DNA of 28,028 nucleotides, taken from Eubacterium sp. GTDB lineage: Bacteria; Bacillota; Clostridia; Oscillospirales; Acutalibacteraceae. The stretch covers positions 1 through 28,028 of the forward strand of contig JAILGO010000028.1 of assembly GCA_024696725.1 (NCBI GenBank), read 5' to 3'. Every line of letters begins with the position of its first letter. Position 1 is the stretch's first letter. Under the pieces are notes generated by a model, which had not been told where the DNA came from, did no database searches, and saw nothing but the letters and a program-made list of their open reading frames with translations. Made by a program: the position numbers and the translations under genes. Positions 8,449 to 15,223 of the stretch are shown piece after piece.

Positions 8449-8525
8449 GGCCCGGTAGTTCAGTTGGTTAGAACGCCAGCCTGTCACGCTGGAGGTCGAC
8501 GGTTCGATCCCGTTCCGGGTCGCCA
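8449..8525 (+). tRNA. tRNA-Asp (GTC)
   Basis: 77 bases including an encoded CCA. Acceptor GGCCCGG pairs with CCGGGTC (one G-T pair), discriminator G, anticodon stem CCAGC/GCTGG with loop CTGTCAC and anticodon GTC at 8483-8485, and T-loop TTCGATC. Confidence 0.96.
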
Positions 8526-8532
8526 GATATAT

Positions 8533-8608
8533 GCTGATATAGCACAGGCGGTAGTGCGCATCCTTGGTAAGGATGAGGTCGGCAGTTCGAGTCTGCCTAT
8601 CAGCTCCA
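8533..8608 (+). tRNA. tRNA-Thr (GGT)
   Basis: 76 bases including an encoded CCA. Acceptor GCTGATA pairs perfectly with TATCAGC, discriminator T, anticodon stem CATCC/GGATG with loop TTGGTAA and anticodon GGT at 8566-8568. It lies 7 bases after tRNA-Asp, so both come from one transcript. Confidence 0.95.
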
Positions 8609-8646
8609 AAAAAGACTGACACGGTTTTCCGTGCCGGTCTTTTTTA
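8609..8646 (+). terminator. Intrinsic terminator of the tRNA operon
   Basis: Fourteen-base stem with one A-C mismatch (8611-8624 with 8629-8642), TTTT loop and a T-run. It begins directly after the tRNA-Thr CCA. Confidence 0.88.
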
Positions 8647-8727
8647 ATAGTGTTTTCAGACTTGAAACGAAACACCGCGCAACAACCGGAATTAGCCGCG
8701 ATTTTAAGTTCAACGAAAATTTTCTTC

Positions 8728-8755
8728 TGTACAAAATATCTGTATGTGTTATAAT
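8728..8755 (+). promoter_or_regulatory. Promoter for the PHP phosphatase
   Basis: Extended -10 TGTTATAAT (TG at 8747-8748, TATAAT at 8750-8755) with a weak -35 (TGTACA at 8728-8733, 16-base spacer). The gene starts 29 bases after the -10. Confidence 0.6.
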
Positions 8756-8784
8756 TATAAAAACACTTAAGAAAAGGAATCCGT

Positions 8785-9555
8785 ATGAAAGACTTACATG
8801 TTCACATTGAACGCGGAGAATACAACAGAGAATGGATTGAGCGGTTTATTGAAAAGGCTGCGGAAATGCAGCTTGAAGAAATCAATCTTCTCGAGCACAC
8901 GGTAAGGATAAAGGAGTTCCATCCCTGCTTTAAGGAAGCGCGCGAATACAGCCTTTATCAGAAAAAATGGTTCGACTCAAAAAGGGAACAGGCTCATTCT
9001 CTCGCCGAGTATAAAGCCCTTATAGACGAGATAAAAAGTAAAACCTATCCCGTCAGGGTGAATTTCGGTCTTGAGGTCTGCTGGTTTGAGCAGCATAAGG
9101 ATTATATAGGAGAGCTTGTTTCCGAATGCGGTTTGGATTACGTTCTGGGCTCGGTCCACTGGATAGATAACTGGACGTTTAACCAGCGCAAGTATCAGTG
9201 GCTCGGCAAGGACGTCAACAAGCTCTATAGAAGGTATTATGAAATGTCGAATACCCTGATTGAAAGCGGAATTTTCGATATTATCGCCCACCCTGATTTG
9301 ATAAGTTGCCACGGGCTCTATCCCGATATGAGTCTTAAAGACATTTACCGCGAACTCTGTAAAAACGCTAAGGCTCACGGCGTAGCCGTTGAAATGAATA
9401 CGTCAAAGGGACCCGGACTTAACCCCGAATTCCTTGAAACAGCAAAAGGGGAAGGCGTAACCTTTTCAGCCGGCTCCGACGCTCACAGACCTGAGGACGT
9501 CGGAAGAAGCATTAAAGACGTGTATAAAATTTTAAAGGGAACGGATATTCTTTAA
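8785..9555 (+). CDS. PHP-domain phosphoesterase, histidinol-phosphatase (HisK/HisJ) type
   Basis: Predicted metal-dependent phosphatase of the PHP superfamily, closest by motif to the monofunctional histidinol-phosphate phosphatases of Firmicutes. In 256 residues the full metal-binding set is visible: H5 and H7 in DLHVHIE, E37/H38 in LLEHT, E97 in GLEVCW, H125 in SVHWID, H169 in IAHPDL, and D232 and H234 in GSDAHRPEDVG. The LHVHIERG opening and the EFH segment resemble HisK-type proteins. No other histidine synthesis gene is present, so an alternative phosphomonoester substrate is possible. An AAGGA ribosome site precedes the ATG. The gene sits alone between a promoter and a shared terminator. 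Confidence 0.87.
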   Translation: MKDLHVHIERGEYNREWIERFIEKAAEMQLEEINLLEHTVRIKEFHPCFKEAREYSLYQKKWFDSKREQAHSLAEYKALIDEIKSKTYPVRVNFGLEVCWFEQHKDYIGELVSECGLDYVLGSVHWIDNWTFNQRKYQWLGKDVNKLYRRYYEMSNTLIESGIFDIIAHPDLISCHGLYPDMSLKDIYRELCKNAKAHGVAVEMNTSKGPGLNPEFLETAKGEGVTFSAGSDAHRPEDVGRSIKDVYKILKGTDIL

Positions 9556-9570
9556 TCCGTTCCCTAGTTT
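9536..9570. terminator. Bidirectional terminator overlapping the PHP gene's 3' end
   Basis: Perfect 11-base inverted repeat AGGGAACGGAT/ATCCGTTCCCT (9536-9546 with 9555-9565) with an 8-base loop. The left arm codes for the last residues and the stop lies in the loop. It separates this gene from the converging GDPD gene. Confidence 0.8.
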
Positions 9571-10577
9571 TATTCATTTTCGTGAAGAACCCTGTAAAGC
9601 CTGTCGGGGTAGTCGCTCATTATACAGTCCGCGCCGACTGACGAAAGATACTTTAACTGCCTTTCGCTGTTGACCGTCCAATACTGAACGGCGATATTGT
9701 GGCTGTGCGCGTAGTTAATAACTCTCGCCGTGCCTAAGTTAACTAAAAATCTGAGATAAAGATTATACGGAACCTGAAGCGCGATGTATTTCGGCTCAAA
9801 ATTCTTTTTGTTGAAAAGCGACGCGTTGAAGAAGGTGATTACCTCCTTAATTGTCGCGCTGCGCTTCAGCTCGGGATGATGCTCGTCTACGTATAATGAA
9901 ACCTCCTCCTTGAAAGTTCCGAATATTACCTTGTCGAGCAGGTTTCGCTCTTTAAGAATGCCGACGAGAATATCGACGCCCTTTTTGCCGAGCTCGCCGC
10001 CGTTTTTTATTTCGATTATATAATCGTAATCGCCGTTAGCCATAATGTAATCAAGAACGTCCTCGACGCGGAGAATTCTTAAATCGTCCGGTACGTCGTC
10101 GCCCTTAAGGTCGGCGTACGGCTTTTCGCCGTCAATATTCTTAAAGTTTGCGCCTATGTTGAGCTTCCTTAATTCTTCGTAGGTGTAGTTTTCGGGACGC
10201 GCCTTTTTTATACCGAAAACCTCGCGGCTGTCGGTAGTCCTGTCGAGCGTGTCGTCGTGAAGAAGAATTAAAACGTCGTCTTTTGTTATATGTAAATCGA
10301 ATTCAAAAACGTCTATGTTGAAGTCGTCGTTTTCTATACAGTTCTTAAACGCAAGCATCGACTCCTCGGGCGCGATGCCGCCTCCGCTTCTGTGAGCGCT
10401 GATATACGGTTTTCCGTCGGTTTCGATGTATCTGTTCGTATGCTCGTACTGCTTTATGTTTTCAGGATTTGAATACCAGAAGGTCGAAACTGCGTCGCAT
10501 AAAAGAACGACGGCAAGAAGAATAAGAACAATCCTTTTTGCGCTGAGCTTCTTCTTCGCTTTTACAGCGTTTTCCAT
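9570..10577 (-). CDS. Membrane-anchored glycerophosphodiester phosphodiesterase
   Basis: Predicted GDPD-family enzyme that hydrolyses glycerophosphodiesters to glycerol-3-phosphate and an alcohol, a lipid or teichoic-acid turnover step. The 335 residues open with a basic stretch and one hydrophobic helix (about 16-33), which should anchor the catalytic domain outside the membrane. The GDPD signature is present: H62-R63 in AHRSGG, E71/E72, E92 and D94 in FEFDLH, H107-D108 in LLHDDTLDRTT, EIKNGG near 190 and a late MSDYPDR segment. The canonical HRG reads HRSGG, a one-residue insertion seen in some members. It is monocistronic on the minus strand. Substrate headgroup cannot be told from the sequence. 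Confidence 0.9.
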   Translation of the reverse strand: MENAVKAKKKLSAKRIVLILLAVVLLCDAVSTFWYSNPENIKQYEHTNRYIETDGKPYISAHRSGGGIAPEESMLAFKNCIENDDFNIDVFEFDLHITKDDVLILLHDDTLDRTTDSREVFGIKKARPENYTYEELRKLNIGANFKNIDGEKPYADLKGDDVPDDLRILRVEDVLDYIMANGDYDYIIEIKNGGELGKKGVDILVGILKERNLLDKVIFGTFKEEVSLYVDEHHPELKRSATIKEVITFFNASLFNKKNFEPKYIALQVPYNLYLRFLVNLGTARVINYAHSHNIAVQYWTVNSERQLKYLSSVGADCIMSDYPDRLYRVLHENE

Positions 10578-10647
10578 AAAAACACCCCCTAATAAAATAT
10601 TTTAACAAATAATAAAGTTTAATTCAATATTTAAATTTCTTAAAAAC

Positions 10648-10673
10648 AAAAAGCACTCGTCTGAGTGCTTTTT
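10648..10673 (-). terminator. Terminator of tRNA-Ser (TGA)
   Basis: Perfect 11-base stem AAAAAGCACTC/GAGTGCTTTTT with loop GTCT, one base beyond the 3' end of the minus-strand tRNA; on that strand it ends in a T-run. Confidence 0.9.
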
Positions 10674-10674
10674 A

Positions 10675-10763
10675 TGGCGCAGAGGGTGGGATTCGAACCC
10701 ACGTGGGCGTGAACCCAAACGGTTTTCAAGACCGCCTCGTTATGACCACTTCGATACCTCTGC
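10675..10763 (-). tRNA. tRNA-Ser (TGA)
   Basis: 89 bases on the minus strand, class II with a long variable arm and an encoded CCA (TGG at 10675-10677 on the plus strand). Acceptor GCAGAGG pairs with CCTCTGC, discriminator G. The anticodon loop CTTGAAA between GCGGT and ACCGT gives anticodon TGA. Confidence 0.95.
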
Positions 10764-10778
10764 ATTTAATGCTTGATT

Positions 10779-10807
10779 ATATTACCATAACTCATAAATA
10801 TTGTCAA
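10779..10807 (-). promoter_or_regulatory. Promoter for tRNA-Ser (TGA)
   Basis: Minus strand: perfect TTGACA (10807-10802), 17-base spacer, TAATAT (10784-10779) preceded by TGG, an extended -10. It ends 15 bases before the tRNA 5' end. Confidence 0.7.
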
Positions 10808-10837
10808 GAATTAATTTAGCTTAATTAAACTTTGGTA

Positions 10838-10866
10838 TTGACTTTTTTAATACTATATGATAAAGT
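10838..10866 (+). promoter_or_regulatory. Probable promoter for tRNA-Ser (GCT)
   Basis: TTGACT (10838-10843), 17-base spacer and TAAAGT (10861-10866) with TG at 10858-10859. The -10 is only a 4 of 6 match but has the extended TG. A second TTGACA at 10891 is too close to the tRNA to serve. Confidence 0.55.
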
Positions 10867-10870
10867 ATTA
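10848..10870. repeat. Inverted repeat across the tRNA-Ser (GCT) promoter
   Basis: TAATACT (10848-10854) and AGTATTA (10864-10870) form a perfect 7-base inverted repeat around a 9-base centre, overlapping the spacer and -10. It could be an operator or chance in AT-rich DNA. Confidence 0.4.
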
Positions 10871-10914
10871 AAGCACGATAAGTGTAAAACTTGACAGGTA
10901 AAACTAAGTCACAC

Positions 10915-11005
10915 GCAGAAGTACTCAAGTTGGTGACGAGGCGCCCCTGCTAAGGGCGTAGGTCGGGTAACCGGCGCGAGAGTTCGAGTCTCTCCTTCTG
11001 CGCCA
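10915..11005 (+). tRNA. tRNA-Ser (GCT)
   Basis: 91 bases, class II with a long variable arm and an encoded CCA (11003-11005). Acceptor GCAGAAG pairs with CTTCTGC, discriminator G. The anticodon arm CGCCC-CTGCTAA-GGGCG gives anticodon GCT. The T-arm is GAGAG-TTCGAGT-CTCTC. Its last 20 bases are repeated downstream at 11139. Confidence 0.95.
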
Positions 11006-11007
11006 AA
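10986..11007 (+). repeat. Direct repeat copy 1: 3' end of tRNA-Ser (GCT)
   Basis: The 22 bases at 10986-11007, from the T-loop through CCA plus AA, recur exactly at 11139-11160. Such tRNA 3'-end repeats are classic attachment-site cores of integrated elements. Confidence 0.85.
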
Positions 11008-11011
11008 TAAT

Positions 11012-11037
11012 AAAAGACCGCTTCTGCGGTCTTTTGT
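11012..11037 (+). terminator. Terminator after tRNA-Ser (GCT)
   Basis: Perfect 10-base stem AAAAGACCGC/GCGGTCTTTT (11012-11021 with 11026-11035) with loop TTCT. Confidence 0.88.
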
Positions 11038-11040
11038 TAT

Positions 11041-11160
11041 TTCATACAAAAGAGAGACGAGAAACGAACTCCAAGAAGGCAGCTGCAGGCTGACTGATTG
11101 GGAGAAAGCTCCGGTGGACTGTTTCGTTGCTGAGAAGAGAGTCTCTCCTTCTGCGCCAAA
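11041..11160 (+). other. Short spacer segment ending in a tRNA-Ser 3' end; possible att scar or structured RNA
   Basis: The segment lies between two intrinsic terminators and ends with the exact 3' end of tRNA-Ser, including CCA. It has no matching 5' acceptor strand (GCAGAAG is absent), so it is not a whole tRNA. Some internal pairing is possible: AGAGAGAC at 11051-11058 with GTCTCTCC at 11141-11148 (7 pairs), AACGAA at 11063-11068 with TTCGTT at 11123-11128, and a small hairpin GGAG-AAAG-CTCC at 11101-11112. It encodes no convincing protein. It may be a leftover of an excised integrated element, a degraded tRNA copy or a small RNA; I cannot choose among these from sequence alone. Confidence 0.45.
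11139..11160 (+). repeat. Direct repeat copy 2 of the tRNA-Ser 3' end
   Basis: Exact 22-base copy of 10986-11007, with starts 153 bases apart. It is followed at once by a hairpin terminator. Confidence 0.85.
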
Positions 11161-11195
11161 AACGAGAGCACCCATTTCGGGCGCTCTTGTTTTTT
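11161..11195 (+). terminator. Terminator downstream of the tRNA 3'-end repeat
   Basis: Eleven-position stem (11163-11173 with 11179-11189) with one A-C mismatch and one G-T pair, 5-base loop, then six T. It suggests that the segment before it is, or once was, transcribed. Confidence 0.8.
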
Positions 11196-11210
11196 GCCTT
11201 ATGAGTAAGT

Positions 11211-11235
11211 TAAAAGCCGCCTGAAAAGGCGGCTT
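11211..11235 (-). terminator. Terminator of the zinc-ribbon gene
   Basis: AAGCCGCC/GGCGGCTT stem (11214-11221 with 11228-11235). On the minus strand it ends in TTTTA and lies about ten bases past the stop codon. Confidence 0.85.
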
Positions 11236-11245
11236 GTTACTTGGA

Positions 11246-11539
11246 TTATTCGCTTTCCTGTTCTTCGCTCTCGCTGAGCTTTGCGAAGCACTCACTGCAG
11301 TAAACGGGGCGGTCTTCTTTAGGTTCAAAAGGAACCTGACAAGCTTTTCCGCATTGTGCGCAAACAGCGTCGTGCATTACTCGCGGAGCTTTGGCTGCTG
11401 CTTTCCTTTTGTCTCTGCAAGCCTTGCAACGCTGCGGTTCGTTTACAAAACCCTTTTCAGCGTAGAACTCTTGCTCTCCTGCAGTGAAAACAAATTCGTT
11501 GTTGCATTCTTTGCAAACTAAAACTTTGTCTTCGTACAT
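11246..11539 (-). CDS. Small zinc-ribbon protein
   Basis: A 97-residue protein with paired Cys knuckles: C9/C12 with C38/C41, and C60/C63 with C81/C84, plus C67. The two CxxC pairs of the second half are separated by 17 residues, the spacing of the CxxC-x17-CxxC zinc-ribbon family found widely in Firmicutes. A basic RDKRKAAAK segment joins the two ribbons and the C-terminus is acidic. No function is known for this family; nucleic-acid or protein binding is only a general inference from the fold. It lies 104 bases downstream of the SigH-like gene on the same strand with no hairpin terminator between them, so co-transcription is likely. The nearest ribosome site, AGAGAGG, is 12 bases from the ATG, rather far. 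Confidence 0.88.
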   Translation of the reverse strand: MYEDKVLVCKECNNEFVFTAGEQEFYAEKGFVNEPQRCKACRDKRKAAAKAPRVMHDAVCAQCGKACQVPFEPKEDRPVYCSECFAKLSESEEQESE

Positions 11540-11643
11540 TTTCCATTTCTACCTCTCTAAAGATTTTGCCGGGGGAAAATGGTTAAAGATATTGCCTTGC
11601 AGTGATATGAGCAAAGTCTTAAACCTTGATGCTGGGGAAATAT

Positions 11644-12213
11644 TCAAAAAGTAACTCCCTTGAGTTTCTTACGAATACGCTGAATTGCGTTATCGACGGA
11701 TTTCGGTGAATTACCGAGCTTTTCGCCGATTTCATTGTAGCTGCAACCGATAATGTACAGCCTTAAAACCTCATTCTCAAAGTGCGACAGTTTTTCCTGC
11801 AGTATATCGGTTAACGCCGATACGCTGATGCTTGCAAGATATTCGTCTTCTGCGCTGACGACATAGCGGCTTTTAGGGTCGACGTCGTCGATATGTACTA
11901 TCATATCCGGGGGAATTGATTTTTGAGTGTTAATTTTATTTAACGCTATAATCACCGAGTTTTTAATACATACTGCTGCGTACGTTTTAAAGCTTGCTCC
12001 CTTGTCGGAATTATAGGATTTAATCGCGGCGAGAAGACCTATCATGCCTTCCTGGAATAAATCATCGAATTCAAGCGGCACGTTTTTAAACTGTGCGACG
12101 ATTTTTCCGACGAAGCCTCTGTACCTTTCGATATACGCGTTTAAAGCGCCGTCGTTTCCCGCTTTGATTTCGTTGAGAAGCTCGTCGTCCGTTAGTTCTG
12201 TAAATTTAGACAT
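11644..12213 (-). CDS. sigH: Sigma-70 family sigma factor, SigH-like
   Basis: Predicted alternative RNA polymerase sigma factor. The 189-residue protein has region 2 with DDLFQEGMIGLLAAI and FKTYAAVCIKN (about 48-84), a linker, and region 4 with the helix-turn-helix YNEIGEKLGNSPKSVDNAIQ (about 159-178). The PKSVDNAIQRIRKKL end closely resembles the B. subtilis SigH end, and the sub-200 length without region 1.1 or 3 also fits SigH. In Bacilli and Clostridia SigH drives entry into sporulation or competence. It is not next to the secE-nusG region where sigH often lies, so a paralogue is possible. GGGGAGGAG is a very strong ribosome site. It has its own promoter at 12253-12281. Confidence 0.85.
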   Translation of the reverse strand: MSKFTELTDDELLNEIKAGNDGALNAYIERYRGFVGKIVAQFKNVPLEFDDLFQEGMIGLLAAIKSYNSDKGASFKTYAAVCIKNSVIIALNKINTQKSIPPDMIVHIDDVDPKSRYVVSAEDEYLASISVSALTDILQEKLSHFENEVLRLYIIGCSYNEIGEKLGNSPKSVDNAIQRIRKKLKGVTF

Positions 12214-12252
12214 AAGCTCCTCCCCGATATAAAATACTATAGTACAAATTCA

Positions 12253-12281
12253 ATAATATATCAAATTATAAAAATAGTCAA
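12253..12281 (-). promoter_or_regulatory. Promoter for the SigH-like gene
   Basis: Minus strand: TTGACT (12281-12276), 17-base spacer, TATTAT (12258-12253), about 40 bases before the start codon. Sigma-A type. Confidence 0.72.
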
Positions 12282-12323
12282 CTGTTTTTAAAGATAATAG
12301 ACATTTATGCTTAAACTTTTTCG

Positions 12324-13418
12324 TCAGACGTTAAACCTGAAGAGTACGATGTCTCCGTCCTTCATTACGTATTCCTTGCCCTCGCTTCTTACGAGTCCTT
12401 TCTCTTTCGCCGCGTTCATGCTTCCGCACGCCATAAGGTCGTCAAAGGCTACGACCTCGGCTCTGATAAAACCGCGCTCGAAATCGGTATGTATTTTACC
12501 CGCAGCCTGAGGAGCCTTCGTTCCTTTCTTTATCGTCCACGCTCTGACCTCCGGCTTTCCGGCGGTTAAAAAGCTAATTAAGCCGAGAAGGGAATAGCTC
12601 TTCTTTATAAGTCTGTCAAGACCTGACCTCTCGAGTCCCATATCCTCGAGGAACATCTGTCTTTCGCCCTCGTCAAGCTCTGAGATTTCAGCTTCCATTT
12701 CCGCACAAATCGGGAAGGTTTCGCTGCCCTCCGCGTCGGCGATTTCCTTTACCGCAAGGTAGTATTTGTTGTTTTCGATACCGTCGATAAAATCGTTTTC
12801 GCCCATATTGCAGGCGTAGATAACGGGCTTAACGGTAAGAAGCGAAACGTCCCTGAGATATTCCTCCTCCTTTTCGCTTATTTCAACCGCTCTCGCCGTC
12901 TTTCCGCTTTCCATTTCGGACGAGAGCCTTTCAAGAAATTCTACCTCTGCGGCAATTGTCTTGTCGCCCTTCATCGCCTTCTTTCTGCTGTCGATTCTTC
13001 TTGAGAGAATTTCAAGGTCGGAAAGAATAAGCTCAAGATTGATTGTCTCGATATCTCTCGCCGGATCGACGCTTCCGTCAACGTGAGTAATATCGTCGTT
13101 TTCAAAGCATCTTACTACGTGAATAACCGCGTCTACCTCTCTTATGTGAGATAAGAATTTGTTTCCGAGTCCCTCGCCGTTGCTCGCACCCTTTACAAGT
13201 CCGGCTATGTCGACGAATTCTATCGTCGCAGGAGTGAACTTGTCGGGGTCGTACATTTCCGCGAGCTTATCAAGTCTCTCGTCGGGAACGCTTACCATTC
13301 CGACGTTCGGCTCAATGGTGCAAAACGGATAGTTAGCGCTCTGCGCTCCCGCGTTCGTAATCGCGTTAAAAAGTGTGCTTTTTCCTACGTTCGGTAATCC
13401 TACCATTCCAAGCTTCAT
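12324..13418 (-). CDS. ychF: Redox/translation-associated ATPase YchF (Obg family)
   Basis: Universal Obg-family P-loop protein that prefers ATP to GTP and associates with ribosomes. The 364-residue length is the family norm. G1 is GLPNVGKST at 7-15, G3 is DIAGLVKGAS (about 69-78), and the G4 position, which in GTPases would be NKxD, reads NMGEND, in line with relaxed base specificity in YchF. A coiled-coil helical insert occupies about 125-200 and the C-terminal TGS domain ends with DIVLFRFNV. AGGAAGG precedes the ATG. It begins 19 bases after the GH2 glycosidase stop on the same strand with no terminator between, so it may be read through from that gene. Confidence 0.95.
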   Translation of the reverse strand: MKLGMVGLPNVGKSTLFNAITNAGAQSANYPFCTIEPNVGMVSVPDERLDKLAEMYDPDKFTPATIEFVDIAGLVKGASNGEGLGNKFLSHIREVDAVIHVVRCFENDDITHVDGSVDPARDIETINLELILSDLEILSRRIDSRKKAMKGDKTIAAEVEFLERLSSEMESGKTARAVEISEKEEEYLRDVSLLTVKPVIYACNMGENDFIDGIENNKYYLAVKEIADAEGSETFPICAEMEAEISELDEGERQMFLEDMGLERSGLDRLIKKSYSLLGLISFLTAGKPEVRAWTIKKGTKAPQAAGKIHTDFERGFIRAEVVAFDDLMACGSMNAAKEKGLVRSEGKEYVMKDGDIVLFRFNV

Positions 13419-13437
13419 TGTGTTAACCTTCCTGTGT

Positions 13438-15183
13438 TTATTCTATAGCAGCCTTTCCTGTGTTGACCGCTTTGATTCTTTCGTAAATATCCTTCGGGAA
13501 TTTTTCTTTTCTCTCATAGCTGTAAAGACCGTTCTGCTCCTGCTCGATATCGTAAAGCTGAGTGTAGCAGAAGCCGAAGAATTTTTCGTTTCCGAGAAGC
13601 GCCTCCGTGAGTCCTCTGTATCTCTCGAAAAACTCCTCCCCGGTCGTTACGTCGTTTCCGTAACCCCACGCCTTGTGCTGCTTGTCGGTCTCCCACTTTA
13701 TGCCTCCGTATTCGCTCATAAATACGGGCTGACCGCCGTATACCTGCCTGCCGGGATTATCGTTAAGCACATGCTGATAAAGCTCGCCGCCGCTGATAAA
13801 ACGGTCGTAGCTTTTTTTGAACTCGTCGGTCTTATACCGGTAATCGTGCAGGTCGAAAATATCCGTCTTAACGTGAAAGTTTCCGCTTGTGTCAATGCAC
13901 GGACGGGTGATATCTAACGATTTAGTGAAATCGTAAACCGTAGCGAGCAGCGGGTCGTACTGCTTTCTGCCCTTGTAATCCCACGTTTCGTTAAACGGAC
14001 ACCAGCCGATAATTGACGGGTGATTGAAATCGCGCTCTAAAGCTTCCTTCCATTCGCTAAGGAAAATATCCACGCTCCTCGGGTTCGAATAATCAAGTCC
14101 CCAGTTCGGATATTCACCCCATACGAGATAACCCTCTCTGTCGCAGAAATAGAGAAATCTCGGGTCGAATACCTTCTGGTGAAGCCTTGCTCCGTTGAAG
14201 CCGAGAGCCTTTGAAATCTTTATATCGTTTAAAAGCTCTTCGTCGTTTTCAGCCGTGTAGATTCCTTTTTTATAGAAGCCCTGGTCAAGAACGAGCCTTT
14301 GAAAAACGCTTTTACCGTTAATTAAAAACTTCATTCCCTTAAGTTCAACGCTTCTCATTCCGAAGTAGCTTTTTACCTCGTCTTTTCCGAAGCTGAGCTT
14401 TAAATCGTAAAGCCTGCCGTTTCCCGCTTCCCAGAGCTGAACGTCGTCAAGCATAAGCTTTAAAATGCAGTAACCCGAGGCGTTTCCGGTAGCTGAGCTT
14501 CCGACTTTTTTACCGTCGTAAAACGCCTCGATTTCAAGCCTTCCGCTTCCCGAAAGCTCGCTTATAACCGTGACGCTTCCGTCGTTTATATCGGGATAAA
14601 TTCTGAAATTCTTTATGTAGCTTGCGGGAGTGTATTCAAGATAAACGCTCTGCCATATACCCGTAGTTCTCGTGTAATCGCAGCCGTGGCTCTTAAGCTT
14701 TTCGCTTTGCTTGCCTCTGCAGATATACGGGCTTTTTTCGTTATCCTCACAGTATATAAAAATCTCGTTATCGCCGTCAGTTACGAAATCGGTGATTTCG
14801 GCGCGAATCGGCGTATATCCTCCGCGGTGACGAGCGCACGGCTTACCGTTGACAAGCACGGTTGTAAGATAGTCGGCGGCTCCGATATTAAGAAATACGC
14901 GTCTGCCGTTTTTAGCTATGTTAACGGTCTTTTTGTAGACGGCAGTAGCTATAAAGCCTGTCTCGCCTATACCCGAAAGACAGCTCTGAATACAAAACGG
15001 AACGTTGATTGTATACCTGTAACCGTTCTTCAGCGCTTCTCTTGCCGCAACGGCTTCGCCGCTGTCCTTGCTCAGCGTTTTGCCCGAACGGACCGCCTTT
15101 GTATAATCGAATTTCCATTCTCCGTTAAGCAGTACAAAGGCTTCTCTCTCAAACTGCGGATTCGGATGTTGTGATATGTTCAT
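13438..15183 (-). CDS. Glycoside hydrolase family 2 protein, intracellular
   Basis: Predicted beta-glycosidase (beta-galactosidase, beta-glucuronidase or beta-mannosidase type). The 581 residues follow the GH2 order: a sugar-binding jelly roll (about 1-185), an immunoglobulin-like middle domain (about 190-285) and a TIM barrel (about 290-575). The acid/base E399 sits in WCPFNETWD and the probable nucleophile E491 in VFMSEYGG, so it looks active. There is no signal peptide, so its substrate would be an imported oligosaccharide or glycoside. It is shorter than LacZ and close to the size of small gut beta-glucuronidases or GH2 orphan members; the substrate is unresolved. It is divergent from ilvB and lies upstream of ychF. 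No transporter or regulator for the sugar is nearby. Confidence 0.9.
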   Translation of the reverse strand: MNISQHPNPQFEREAFVLLNGEWKFDYTKAVRSGKTLSKDSGEAVAAREALKNGYRYTINVPFCIQSCLSGIGETGFIATAVYKKTVNIAKNGRRVFLNIGAADYLTTVLVNGKPCARHRGGYTPIRAEITDFVTDGDNEIFIYCEDNEKSPYICRGKQSEKLKSHGCDYTRTTGIWQSVYLEYTPASYIKNFRIYPDINDGSVTVISELSGSGRLEIEAFYDGKKVGSSATGNASGYCILKLMLDDVQLWEAGNGRLYDLKLSFGKDEVKSYFGMRSVELKGMKFLINGKSVFQRLVLDQGFYKKGIYTAENDEELLNDIKISKALGFNGARLHQKVFDPRFLYFCDREGYLVWGEYPNWGLDYSNPRSVDIFLSEWKEALERDFNHPSIIGWCPFNETWDYKGRKQYDPLLATVYDFTKSLDITRPCIDTSGNFHVKTDIFDLHDYRYKTDEFKKSYDRFISGGELYQHVLNDNPGRQVYGGQPVFMSEYGGIKWETDKQHKAWGYGNDVTTGEEFFERYRGLTEALLGNEKFFGFCYTQLYDIEQEQNGLYSYERKEKFPKDIYERIKAVNTGKAAIE

Positions 15184-15223
15184 AATCTCATCCTTTCGTT
15201 TTGTTCTGCGAGGTATTAAGTAT

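Noticed and set aside
8425..8622. Minus-strand open frame resembling a widely annotated short 'hypothetical protein' (GIEPSTSSVTGWRSNQLNYRA-like)
   Set aside because: It is the antisense of tRNA-Asp and tRNA-Thr, a well-known false gene.
10909..11328. Minus-strand 139-codon frame with GAEGET repeated twice
   Set aside because: It is the antisense of tRNA-Ser (GCT) and of the duplicated tRNA 3' end; the repeat in the peptide just reflects the DNA repeat.
11540..11643. Possible small RNA or regulatory hairpin between the SigH-like gene and the zinc-ribbon gene
   Set aside because: Only 4-base stems and a weak TTGCTC/TATCTT promoter-like pair could be found; not above chance.
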